DNA from: Alitta virens
Lineage: Eukaryota; Annelida; Polychaeta; Phyllodocida; Nereididae
Length of the DNA stretch: 64,000 nucleotides
NCBI GenBank assembly: GCA_932294295.1
Contig: OW028573.1
Span: forward strand, 63,217,829 to 63,281,828
Direction: 5' to 3'
Positions 51,439-62,912 of the stretch are shown here, piece after piece. The notes beneath the pieces were generated by a model that was given only the letters and a program-made list of their open reading frames with translations, made no database searches and was not told the DNA's origin. The position numbers and the translations under genes are program-made. The first letter of the stretch is position 1. Each line of letters opens with the position of its first letter.

Positions 51439-51687
51439 AGTGCCATAGATATCTGTATACAATGTAGATAGTGTGAATCAAATTTCACTGATTTTAACTA
51501 CACAAAAGAACCTCCACATTTACATGGAAACTTTAAATCCCATTTTTTTTATCAAACATATTATTTTTTGTTAGAGTATAAACTGCAGTGTACTTGAAAG
51601 AAAAGGCATTTTTGCTGATTTAGAGTAATGTGTAGAGGTCATATGTGTTTTATATTTATTTAATTTATTCTGGTAGGTTTTACTTTA
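51439..51687. other. Lipase 3' UTR and flank
   Basis: AT-rich sequence after the lipase stop. I found no canonical AATAAA before the MITE at 51,688, so the poly(A) site is unknown. Confidence 0.4.
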
Positions 51688-52471
51688 GGGCTGTTCCATT
51701 TAAAAAAGGGGGGGGGAGTTTTCTTCCATAAGGCGGTGCTACGATCCGGTGCGATGCACCGGCCTTTCTCATAACTGATTTGCCGCTCCCCTGAAATCGG
51801 GGAGGGAAATGCTTCCGCGCGTCGTCTGTACACAAAGTAGTGCGATTACTACGCCTTATTTCTTTCTTCAAGCCACTCGCTGTGAAAATGGTTCAGACGA
51901 TTTCTTTTGACTTAAACTCTACTAACGTTATGAAATTGAACAACTTTACCGTGGAATTCCACCAACTGCAGAAGGTACTATTTTCGTAAAAGGCACTGAA
52001 CAAGCGTTGTAACGGTGTTGCAACGCGTTGATCATTTTTTACGTTATCCCTTGATGCTTTGCGTGAGTTCTCAGAAAGACCGGTGCTACGCACCGGACAA
52101 GCGCCGTCTTTCGGCAGAAATTGGGGGGGGGGGGGGGGGGGGGGTGGACCTGAAAATGCTTTTTTCTACATTAAGATATTAAGAAAATACTGGTCAACCA
52201 GCCCACCTCCCCCCGTTATAAGTTTTCCCCAAGAAAAAATCTTCAGGTCCAACAATTTCAATGCTGTCTGTAGGGGTTGATTATTATCAGCATTGTTATT
52301 CGGTTCAGTGTTATCTATTGTATTTTACCAATTTGCTTGATTTATTAAATTTATATTTATATATGATATTATCAATCAATGCATCGCTCAGGTTACTAAT
52401 CACTCAGAAAAAATCTTCAGGTCCACCCCCCCCCCCCCCCCCCCCCTGAAATTTTTTAAATGGAAGAGCCC
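51688..52471. mobile_element. MITE-like element with 20-bp TIRs and TTA target duplication
   Basis: GGGCTGTTCCATTTAAAAAA (51,688-51,707) matches the reverse complement of 52,452-52,471 at 19 of 20 bases. Both ends are flanked by TTA (51,685-51,687 and 52,472-52,474), the 3-bp TWA type duplicated by PIF/Harbinger transposons. There is no transposase. Inside are two further inverted repeats: palindromic CCGGTGC-GCACCGG hairpins at 51,746-51,762 and 52,080-52,096, and a 22-G run (52,123-52,144) facing a 21-C run (52,426-52,446) with matching flanks TGGACCTGAA/TTCAGGTCCA. This suggests elements inserted within elements. Confidence 0.7.
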
Positions 52472-52946
52472 TTAGTTATAAAGTTAATAGTGACCTGTAT
52501 GAGTGAATATGGTAGAGATTCCGTGCAGGGTACGCATTTATCTGTCATGATGCGTGTGCATGAGAGTAACAATAATACATCATAATCAATGATAATGGAC
52601 CATTATTATCTTGTGATGAACCAAAGGTTTCCTTATCATGCTTATTCCATGATAAAGCTGGCCATGATTCATAGTAGCCTGATTCATTTCAATGTAAACA
52701 ATTTGTGGCACATGATCCTGTGCATTTTGAGTGCATTTAATTTCTTATGTTAAACTGTTGTATAACTTGTATATTAAGGCCACACTGTAATGCAATAACA
52801 ATTTCAATGACTGCAGGGGTCGATTATTATCAGCATGCTTATTCACTCCATTGTTATCTATTGTATTACCAATTTACTGATTGATTTATTAATCTTTTAT
52901 ATTTATATATGATATTATCAATCAATGCATCACTCAGGTTACAAAT
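52254..52946. repeat. ~150-bp direct repeat, two copies
   Basis: The segment 52,254-52,402 (CAATTTCAATG...GGGGTTGATTATTATCAGCA through ATATGATATTATCAATCAAT and GCATCGCTCAGGTTAC) is repeated at ~52,800-52,946 with a few substitutions and indels. The first copy lies inside the MITE-like element, the second 330 bases beyond its right end. Confidence 0.8.
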
Positions 52947-54079
52947 ACAAAATCAAGGGTAAATGTTTGAATGTCCTCCTCATTAAAATTTCATGTAATT
53001 GTGTATTTATACATAATTACGTAAATAAGAATTAATTATGACTACAAGAAATTATTGTTCAATGTTTTGATAATCAGGTAATATCATATTCATCAGTCAG
53101 TTAAGCTGCATCATCATTTATATTATTGCCATAGTTTTTCTCAATGTATTGTGCAATTAAATTTCATAATTTTGATATGTCAGAAGATAATTTTTTAATT
53201 ATTTGTTAGAAATGTGTGTATAAGCATTTAAAGGCAACATAAAACATTGTGATAAATGTGCTGCACTCATTTATATCATCATGATAAACTGGCCTATGAT
53301 ATTTTTTATAATGCTAGATCAACGTACAGCCTTGAACTCAATATTGTTCACCTGCAGACTTTATCAATTCAATGGCATTAAAAACCAATTAACAATTTTA
53401 CAGCTTTTTACAAGCCTGGCATATGTCTGTGATTCGTCATATATGCTTATATGTTTCATAGAAATTTGATTATATGGCCTGTCTATTTGGCGTGATCAAA
53501 CAAATATATAATTAAAACCATATAGAGAGACTCTGTATATAGGGTGTATTGATGTATACATTTGTTACTAGGTCTAACATAACTTTTTAATATACTGGCA
53601 AAATTGGCAAACTGCATGCAATTCAAGAGTGACTGATGTATTGTTGAAGGACCGGTGAAACTTGTTGATCACGTAGTGGTGTAATAAAAGGGATATTTTT
53701 TACAAATATATGATTTTACTGTAGGGGCCTGGGCAGGGGCGTCGATTCAGGGAGGGATGTACGTGGGGGATATATTATAACCCCCCACTGTTTGGGAAGT
53801 AGAGGATGATAAATGCAATCCCCCCCCCCCCCCCGAAATTACCCTTTTTGACATTTTGTTTTGATTTGTGCTGTTAAAAAGTTTTACACTTGATATCAAG
53901 TGCCCGATTTTGTAGATTTTAGTATTTTATATTCAGTTTAATGTAATTTTGTAATTGCACTGTAAATTGAACTTGTAATTGCACTGTGACCTATTGTAAT
54001 TGCACTTTACCATAAATTAGTAAATAAATTTTCTTTGTGAAATACATTGTATTGAAATCCATACTAGCTATATATATAC
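52947..54079. other. Non-coding stretch with low-complexity repeats
   Basis: No gene seen. At ~53,725-53,850 there is a GC-rich repeat-like block (GGCAGGGGCGTCGATTCAGG, a run of C at 53,820-53,834). At ~53,949-54,006 three tandem units of TTGTAATTGCACT are spaced 20-24 bases, followed by an AATAAATTTTC tail, as in some LINE 3' ends. Confidence 0.45.
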
Positions 54080-54155
54080 ACTAATGGACTTTAAAAACGC
54101 ATTATCTCGGGTTTTTACAACATGTTTTACCTATGCGTTTTTAAAGTCCATTAGT
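54080..54155. repeat. Perfect 23-bp inverted repeat, 30-base loop
   Basis: 54,080-54,102 (begins ACTAATGGACTTTAAAAACG) is the exact reverse complement of 54,133-54,155. After one mismatch the stem continues into flanking TATA sequence. It is flanked by TA-rich DNA and has no coding potential. It may be a small palindromic MITE or a transcribed hairpin. Confidence 0.9.
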
Positions 54156-55555
54156 ATATAAGTTATTCCTAATTCCACTAGAGGTCGCTATGGTAGTACT
54201 GTAAGAGAGCGCCACCTCGATCACCCTACCTCCCACAATTCATATGTAAAAACTAAAGTAAAAACACCTAATGTTCAATCAAATCAAAATTTATAAAAGA
54301 AATATTAGCCTTTTAAACTGAGCTGCATATTTTTTAACAGCACTATTAACAGTTAATTTCTTTTACATTGTGTATAGAGGCCTTAATTATATCATAATAT
54401 GAACGTAATCTTCTTCTTTTTTAAGTGTTTTCCACACGTGCCTTTGTTGTAAATTGGATCGATTTTGTTTGTCGGAAAAACATATTTTAAGTGTTTTTTT
54501 TCACACTAGACTAATGATTGAATGATGTTGCATTTTTATTTTCTTTATCAGGATTATATCATGCAAATTAATTTATCTAAAAGTACATGAAGACAACAAC
54601 AACAGTCTTAACGGGAATCTTTTTATGCAATATTCAAATAAGAACTGGGAGATTGGGACAAAAAAAAAGCTGATCTAAGCATCTTAAATAAGCTTTCAGA
54701 TAGCCTAAAAGCTCATGCAAAGCGTTAAAGATATGTAGAACCGGTAATGGAGTCTTTGTAGATTAAGCTTTTATCCCACGAAGATATTTGGGTTTGGCAG
54801 ACTAACACCATCTTCGTACATTGAGATCAATTTCAGATCTGAAAGTCTGTCATCTGTCATTTTCCCACATTGATGTTTCCTCTATTCTGACCCATAACCT
54901 TTTTGTGCTGTAATCCTGATTTTATAAAAAAAATTTTTTTTCAAAATTTGAAGTTATTATAGGGTGAAGTTGGGTATATATGGGCATACTTTGGTCTCGC
55001 TAATGCTGTGATGAAAGTAATTAAGGAAAATGCATCATTCCATTTGTTTGATTTTCTATAAGTTATCAGCTCTAAATCCAGGGCATATGATATGTATATC
55101 CATAATATTTTTGTAACAGCATGGCTTTGAAAAAAAAGATTAAAAACTGCCCATATTAAACCACAGTGGGGTTTTATGGGCACCAAGATAAATGTTTAAT
55201 ATGAGTATACTTTATAATCCTACACTAAAGTCTTGTCACTCGTGTACATTTCAACAGTACAGACTTATCCCACATGCTAGCAGCATCAAATGCCTTAATG
55301 TGGGTCTCCGGAGATGGGCTCTCATAATGTATTTTTTGTATAATTCATACTGTACTGTATTTCTGTCTGATAAAATTCTTCTGTATCTGTATCTATATCC
55401 GATGTTATACACATTTTATTGTTTTTTTTTTATGTTTCACTCCTTACATGACATTTTTGATTGACAATAAGTATTATTAAAGAATGCATTTATCACCTGT
55501 GCCCATATTACCCAACAAAGTGCGCCTTTCATTAGTAGTAAGAACAGTAGGATAC
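54156..55555. other. Non-coding stretch left of the Polinton-like insertion
   Basis: AT-rich, short overlapping open frames only. No gene, RNA gene or clear repeat is seen. Confidence 0.45.
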
Positions 55556-56640
55556 CGGAATTTATAGTACTAAAATATACACCAGAGGGCAGTAAAAGCA
55601 CCTGTATATACACCTAACAAGTAAGTGCTGCCATCTACCTAGTAGTGTTATAGTTAACCCATGTTAACATGCTAATACCTATATATAAACTAATTAGTGT
55701 ATATACACTAAATAAGCCAGGTATACTTATAAACGAATTACACAAATTACATCAATTAAGTACACATAGTACACCCACTGTAAGTAGTGTAAGTAGAACT
55801 CATTGTGTGCTAACAATACCATGAGAGTATATATAGTTCTGTACAATAAGTTTATTAGTACACTGTATGTAATTAGTGTAATCTGTATTCTTAGTTTAGG
55901 TTAGTATACTGAGTGCAATAGTTCAATTAATGTAATGAGTGTCTTAGTTTAAACAAGTCTACATATAGGTATTACTATATTAACAAAGGGCTGCTACTAA
56001 AATAAACACCAGAGGGCGGTAAATATATCTACATATACACCTATCAAGGAGTTACTGCCACCATAGGAAAGTTTAAGAAATATATACTTCCATAGCCCAT
56101 GTATTGCGCAAAATAATGCTGCAACATAACATTTTAGGCATATACAACATACCTTTGTACAGAGCTACATATACTACAAAATAAAATACCAACATCCAAC
56201 GTGTAATAAGAAAAGAACTTCATACCATTTGTTAACACTATAACTGTGTCACTGTGCTAGACGTTGTATGGTACAACGTGTTTGAGGGCTTACGTGCAGT
56301 GTGTCACTACTGTTTTACTGTCTACCATTCCTTATGGTAAAAAACACTCATCCAATGAGAGCATAGCCCGCTAAAATCTATCATTGTGTTCACCATCTCC
56401 TTAAGCACGTGGTAAGCATAAAAAGAAAAACACAACCAATGGTACAACTCCATACTTATTCTAGGGGTGTGATAGGCTATTAAGCATGAAATAGGGTCTA
56501 GAAAATCCCGCTCATTTTCTTGAAAATTCTTTTGTTAGCTACATACCAGTTTACTGGTTTTTGTAGAGAAACTCGTACAGGACATCAATATGATTCCATA
56601 GGATGCATATATGCATGGGGTCATAGGCTTGAAAACTTTT
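55556..56640. repeat. Candidate left terminal region of the Polinton-like element
   Basis: A ~75-base unit at 55,566-55,640 (GTACTAAAATATACACCAGA, GGGCAGTAAA ... TGCTGCCATC) recurs at 55,994-56,068 (CTACTAAAATAAACACCAGA, GGGCGGTAAA ... TACTGCCACC). Between them are many GTGTATATACACTA- and AGTGTA-like short repeats. Such subterminal repeats before the polymerase gene fit a terminal inverted repeat, but its partner would be outside the window. Confidence 0.4.
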
Positions 56641-56648
56641 AGATCAAA

Positions 56649-59600
56649 ATGACTGAACCGCCACCTGCTAAAAGGGCTGCTACATTTCACCAGGAAGAGG
56701 CATTGCCCTATGTAATTGAGCAGGTCAATGAGAGAAGAGCCCGCAAATTTGGTGTGGAGGAAGTGACATTCAGGGCCAAATTTAATGATGACCTCCAAGG
56801 ACGTAAACTACTGGATATATCAGATGATTTGGGTGCTATGTTTGGAAGTGTTATGGATAGAGTCCGAGCAAACCATCCAAACCCTCAGGACAAAGCACGC
56901 TTAGCTATCAGACATACAGGATTAGACAAAGAAATAACAATTCACTGTCAACCCCAGCACAACATCACTGCTGAAGTTATAATGCAAAGGTGAGTGTATT
57001 GTTGTTGTTTTCTGGTAGCATCTATAGTTTGGGTGGGGTTATTATTCGAGTAACACTCATAGCAACTGCAATTCACCATCTATACTCAGATGTAATGGCT
57101 GGGTATTTCACCACTGTCTTTTTTAAAACACAGATTTGAAGCAGTTCTGCAGTCCAACAAAGATCTAACTGTAGATGACTCCTTCGAGGTCAGTGTGGGA
57201 GTGATGTCAGCAGCAGACTCTGGCGGGGGCAGAGTGGCTATCGTTAACGTTGATACCTTGGCTGATGACTGCACAATTAAAAGGAAGAGATCAATGGTCA
57301 CCATACCGGAAGTACCTAATGAGTTTGTGTGTGCTGCGCGCGCAATTGTCACTTGCATTGCAAAGGTCAACAAAATGCCTCAGGCTGAGTTTAACAATTT
57401 TGTACACAAGAAGTCAGCTATGAGTAGGAAACAGCATTCACAACGTAGTCAGGCTTTGAAACTTCATAAAGATGCATGTGTGGCAACTGATGCTCCTATG
57501 CCAGTACATGATCTGTACAAGTTTGAAGATTGTCTCAATATTCAAATTATTGTTGTGTCAGGTGATGTTGGCGATGAAATTGTGTATACTGGTAAAACTG
57601 ACAGAAAAAGAAAGATTTATTTGTATCTGAAAGACCAACATTACCATAGCATTGTTAACATTAAGGGATTCTTTGTGTATAAGCAATTCTGTGAAGAATG
57701 TGTATCAACCTATAGTGACAAAGGGAGACATAGTTGTGAATCTGTCTGTGCAACCTGCAACACTAGTAAGTGCTTCTATGGGGATGATTCTGTTGTGTGT
57801 GACAGTTGTAACATGGTTTGTAGGAACACCCATTGTTTCATGAGACATCAAACAGCCAGAGAGTACCAGAAAGGTGCCAATAAAGGTGATGAGAGATTAT
57901 CCCTATGTGACACCTATTACAGATGTCTGAAGTGCTATAAAATCCTTGATAAGACAAAACGAGATGTTTCAAAGCATATTTGCCATGAATGGTACTGTTT
58001 TTGCTGTCAGGAATTTGTTGTTGGCGAACACCTGTGCTATTACAGAATCAAGAAACCGAAAACAACAGAAGGTCGTTTTATTTATTATGACTTCGAAACA
58101 TCCCAAGACCAACTCATAACATGTGACAAGGGGTACCTGAACAGACCAAAAAATGGTTGCCAAGAATGCGTACCAGAGCAGATGTGTGTGAGATGTAGGA
58201 GATGTGTCAATTGTAACAGGGGCTATTGTGGCTTGGAGAGACACGTTCCTAATTACCTCGTGTGTCAGACGGCCTGTGATGAGTGTAAGGGTGACTGTTT
58301 CACACCAGACGCAAAATGTGGAAATTGTGGCAATCGCTGCAGCAAGTGTAGGAGCAAGGGCAAAGATGGATTCATCAAAGAACCATGTCCAAATGATCTG
58401 TGTGGGAAAAGGGAAATGATCTTTAAAGGCCCCGACACGTGTGATGCCTTCTGTAAGTGGCTCATTACACCTCAACACAAAGGCTGTGTAGCAATTGCCC
58501 ACAATGCCAAAGCTTTCGATTCACACTTCATCCTGAATCACTGTGTTAACAATGGCGTGTTCCCTGAAGTCGTATATTCTGGTAGCAAAATAATGACAAT
58601 GACTATCAAAAAAGGAGTGGACATACGCTGTATTGACAGTTTAAATTTTCTGCCAATGGCTCTAAAAAAACTGCCTGCAGCACTAGGTTTGAGTTCTGAA
58701 CTGAAGAAAGGCGATTTTCCGCATTTTCTGAACACTAAAACTTTTCAGAATTACGTAGGCCCATTCCCTGACCCCTCCTACTATGGAGTGCAGTATATGT
58801 CTAAAAAAGACAGAGAGAGTTTCATGGAGTGGCATGGAAAACAAAGTAGTAAAGTGTTTAACTTTCAGGAGGAAATACTTGCCTACACTCGTTCTGATGT
58901 GAACATATTAAGAGAAGCATGTACAAAATTCAGGGCACTTCTGATGGACATGACAGCCCTGGGGGGGAAAGGAGTGGACCCCTTTGCTCATGCAACAATT
59001 GCCTCGAGCGCTATGCAGATAGTGCGAGAGCTGCTTCTCCATGAAGAACACCAGGTGGAACTGCTAGATGGAACAAAAGACAGAGCTATATTTAAAAAAG
59101 GGCAATGGGAGATTAATGGAGAAGCCCTTGACAGTGAGCAGATTGCTGAGCGTAAATTTGTACGATCTCCAATTCCTCAGATCCCTGCCAGAGGGTACAC
59201 CAAGCACCCCAATGACAGCCATAAAGCTGTGGCATGGCTGGAGTGGGTGGCAAAAGTCTCCATGCGTAAAATCCAACACAGTCGTAATGGTGGAGAGTTC
59301 AGGATACCGGGGACATCTTACCATTGCGATGGTTACCATGCTGACTCAAAATCTGTGTATGAATTCCTAGGATGCCGGTGGCACGGTCACACATGCCTCA
59401 AAGACAGGCATGCTCGAGACCCCAGGACAGGGGCCACTCTGGAAAAGATCCATCAGAGAACACTCTCAAGGCTTAAAGAAATCAGTGACAAAGGGTACAA
59501 CGTTGCTCACATGTGGGAATGCCAGTTTGACAACATGGTAAAACGCAACAGAGAACTCAAGGAGTTTGTAGCATCCATGGATTTGGTAACTCCTTTGAAA

Positions 59601-60941
59601 ATACGTGAATCGTTCTTTGGGGGGCGCGTATCCCCAGTATCCCTGTTTTATGAAGCAGCAGAGGGTGAGCAGATCAAATACTATGACGTCACTTCTTTAT
59701 ATAGCTATGTCAACGTCATGGCAGAATACCCTACATGTCACCCTGAGATCATAACAGAGCAAGCAAAAATGGACTACACGCTACAGTCCTACTATGGACT
59801 GGTAAAGGTTAAAGTAGCCCCACCCCGAAAACTCTTCATACCGGTGCTCCCTGTGAGGTGCAATGGTAAATTGAAATTTCCCCTGTGTTCCCAGTGCGCA
59901 AGGTTGGAGAGAGTGAAGCCTTGCCAGTGCAGTGATGCTGAGAGAGCCATTGTGGGTACCTGGACAACAGAGGAGGTCAAAGTCGCCATTAAACACGGCT
60001 ACAAAATTGTCAAAATTTACGAAATTTACCATTACCCAGAAACAACTCAGGATAGCAATTGCAGCATATTTCAGGACTATGTTAAGATGTTCCTTAAGGT
60101 CAAACAGGAAGCCTCAGGCTACCCAAGCTGGGTTGAGTCTGAGCAAGACAAGGACAATTATATCAAATATTATCATGAGAAGCAGGGGATACTCCTGGAC
60201 AAAGCCAAGATATTGTACAACCCGTCCCTGAGGCTGGTCTCCAAGCTGTATGCCAATACCTTGTGGGGCAAGTTTATTCAGCGAGGTGACCTCCCCCGCA
60301 CGCAGTACATTAAAACTAAAACCGAATATACCAAAATCAGAAATGACCCCACCAAAGTGATAACCAATTTCCACATCGTCACTCCTGAAGTGATTGTGGT
60401 AGAGTTAAAATGTGCTGAAACGTTTGAGGAGGAGAACACCTTCACTAACGAGATTATAGGTACATTTACCACTTCACTAGCTCGCCTACACCTGTTCAGC
60501 ATACTTGAAAAGACATGGGAAAAAACGCTGTATTTTGACACTGACTCTGTTATTTTTGTGCAAAATAGTGGTAAAGAGGTCTTAGAAACAGGGGACCTTC
60601 TTGGTGAGCTCACCAATGAGTTACCAAGTAACACACACATTAAGACATTTCTATCCACAGGTCCAAAGAGCTACAGTTACAAACTGAACAATGGTGAGAG
60701 TGTCAGCAAAGTCAAAGGTATAACCCTTAATTATGTGAACAGCCACATCATTGATTTTGACTCAATGAAAGATGTAGTTATGGATGAAATTGATAAAATT
60801 AAACTGCCGGTGTCCAAACAGATATCTAGGGTGAAACATCTGGGCATTGTGTACAACAGGCCCTATACCAAGACATTTAAAAAGGTTTTCACAAAACGTG
60901 TTGTTGCACCAGACAGTTTCAAAACATATCCCTATGGTTAT

Positions 60942-60944
<3 letters not shown>
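56649..60944 (+). CDS. Protein-primed family B DNA polymerase (Polinton pPolB)
   Basis: Replicates the element from a protein primer at its ends. Two exons, 56649-56989 and 57134-60944 (144-base GT-AG intron, phase 2), join to 1,383 aa, a usual length for Polinton polymerases. The N-terminal ~130 residues are not recognised. Residues ~170-295 form a conserved N-terminal block of unclear function (NEFVCAARAIVTC ... YLKDQHYHSIV). Cys/His-rich zinc-binding stretches follow (~299-420 and ~455-540). The exonuclease has Exo I YDFETS (Asp433), Exo II HNAKAFD (~570-576) and Exo III YTRSD (Tyr698, Asp702). A segment EFLGCRWHGHTC (~857-868) resembles the Vsr-like insert of this group. The polymerase has motif A DVTSLYS (Asp965, with Ser where SLYP is usual), motif B KLYANTLWGKF (~1151-1161) and motif C YFDTDS (1247-1252). 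No stop or frameshift interrupts the frame and all key acidic residues are present. The start at 56,649 is the first ATG (AAAATGA). Confidence 0.93.
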
Positions 60945-61029
<85 letters not shown>

Positions 61030-61065
61030 TATAGATAAATAGATTTGACAGATAGACAGATAGAC
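60943..61065. repeat. (AG)n-(GATA)n tract abutting the polymerase stop codon
   Basis: The TAG stop at 60,942-60,944 opens directly into ~19 AG units and then ~12 GATA units. Expansion here may have begun at the stop codon. Confidence 0.95.
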
Positions 61066-61480
61066 TGTCAATAAGCATAAAAATGTTGTAGTGTGTTTTT
61101 TAAGCGGTTTTGTTTAGTTATTATGTTATAAAATATATATTATGATGTATTATTTTTACTTTAGCCAATTAACTATACAATTTGTGTCGAATGTATACAC
61201 ACGTTATTACACTGTAGAAAATGTTATAGATGGCTGTGTTTTGGCATGTATCCCACCCACTCTTGGTGATTAGACATTTTATAGATTTTGTTATGTAGCA
61301 CCAGACATAATAGAGTGTTGCCAATTTTGTTACTGTGACCTACAGAAAACTTTCTATGCACAGTTCCGTGAATATCATATTAAGTGTCAAGCCAAAAGGG
61401 CCAAAAAAAACAAAAGCAAACTGATAAGACAATCCATTGCGCATGACAGTGCAATCAGATGCATCACCACTCATTACAAA
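61066..61480. other. Spacer between polymerase and glycoprotein genes
   Basis: Mostly AT-rich. A frame in phase with the downstream ATG stays open from 61,274, but it has no ATG of its own and no motif. It is probably 5' UTR and promoter of the glycoprotein gene. Confidence 0.4.
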
Positions 61481-62625
61481 ATGGCAGGAATAGTTACACT
61501 CATCACCTTTCTTGCTATATGTTTCATAATAAGTGCAGCCAAAGGAGAATACACCTTTTCCTGTGGAGAGAGCCAGGAAATGTTCGATTTGTGCTCATGT
61601 GTGTATCTTAGCAATGGGAACGTCACCACCACGTGCGACAAGTCTCCCTTCCTTGTGAAGGTCCCCAGTTTTCCTGCAAAGCTCGCAGTGTTAATTGGAA
61701 GAATCGATATGACTGGGACTGAGTTCTGTAATGTGCATGAAACAACACCCAGTCCACCAGTTGTCTGCACAATAACACCAGGTGAGTCTTTTTTATGTAC
61801 TTGTGCTTTTATTTTTAGTATTCTTGAACACACCAGATGCAATGTCACTCATATGTATTATTAATACTTAAGTGTTTTATTTTTAGTAATCTTGACCACC
61901 CCAGATGCACTGCCTCTCTCAACCGACAGAAGCAGAAGCACTACCCCACCGAAAGATGATTATACAACAACTGCACCGAGTGAAGTCTTCCAAAAATTAA
62001 GCACCCGCAGAGTCATGCACCACAGTTCCGAAGCACGCAGGGCACGTGACACCACAACAACAACACTACCAGCCAAGTTGACGAAAGCTTTACCCACTCA
62101 GCGAACACTGCGCACGACGCAGCAGCAGCAAGACACTGTCTCACCAACACGTCTCACTCTGTATACAACAGGAAATTCTCTGAACCCGCCAAATTCCCCC
62201 GAGGCTGTCAGGCTGTCTGCTGGAAAGGGGACTTCACGCTGGCCATTCGAGTTCAGCTTTGATATATCACTGGACACTTGCTGTCTGATGTTCCTTGTGG
62301 TCTACATCTGTGCAAAGGTGAATATATGTAGTGCATTTATTATGATAAAAAATGAATGTGTTATGTGATCACTGAGACAAAGTTTTTTGTCATGTGGCTT
62401 TTTTTTTTTTTTTTTTTTGTACATTTGTAGACAGGTTGCTCCCTTGCAAGGTACTTGATGGACAGAGTGAGGAGGAGGAGGAACAGGTCGACCATAGAAG
62501 AGGAAGCATCTAACCCCGTGTATAACCCCGGCAGCTGTACTAACCGATATTCACGATTTACGGAGTCCGCATTCAACGATGATTCTACATCCAGAGACAC
62601 TGAACTTACTACTTTTGCTTTTTAA
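61481..62625 (+). CDS. Spliced type I membrane glycoprotein of unknown function
   Basis: Exons 61481-61781, 61887-62317 and 62431-62625 have good GT-AG sites and join in phase to 308 aa. Residues 1-22 are a clear signal peptide (TLITFLAICFIISAA). The mature N-terminus has six cysteines (28, 38, 40, 52, 83, 96), one NVT glycosylation site (Asn47) and VPSFPAKLAVL, weakly like an LRR N-terminal cap. Residues ~102-220 are a Thr/Ser/Pro-rich, mucin-like stalk. A hydrophobic segment (~226-246, TCCLMFLVVYICAK) is followed by RVRRRRNR as a stop-transfer signal and by a ~45-residue acidic and Ser/Thr-rich tail with NPVY (272-275), an NPxY endocytosis-type motif. Intron 2 separates membrane segment and tail. 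No family was recognised. The position 0.5 kb after pPolB on the same strand suggests it belongs to the mobile element, perhaps as a captured host surface protein. Confidence 0.75.
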
Positions 62626-62763
62626 TATCGCAGTTTGTTATATTATATAACTTTTTTTTTCGTGTAAATCTAACACACCATTACAGCTTTTAATATCACA
62701 GTTTGTTATATTGTATATATACTTTTTTTGTGTAAATCAACATACCATTACATTGTATTTGTG

Positions 62764-62798
<35 letters not shown>

Positions 62799-62852
62799 GT
62801 TTTTTTGTTTGTTTTGTTGTAAATCTAACATGACATGGCATTGTATTTTGTG

Positions 62853-62912
<60 letters not shown>

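Noticed and set aside
55192..55464. 90-codon open frame (+)
   Set aside because: Aromatic and hydrophobic composition typical of AT-rich non-coding DNA, with no motif or splice context.
57969..58502. 177-codon antisense frame in the polymerase
   Set aside because: A shadow of the pPolB coding strand; the plus-strand frame carries the conserved exonuclease motifs.
61474..61848. 124-codon antisense frame over the glycoprotein exon 1
   Set aside because: Overlaps a plus-strand frame with signal peptide and consistent splicing; no motif of its own.
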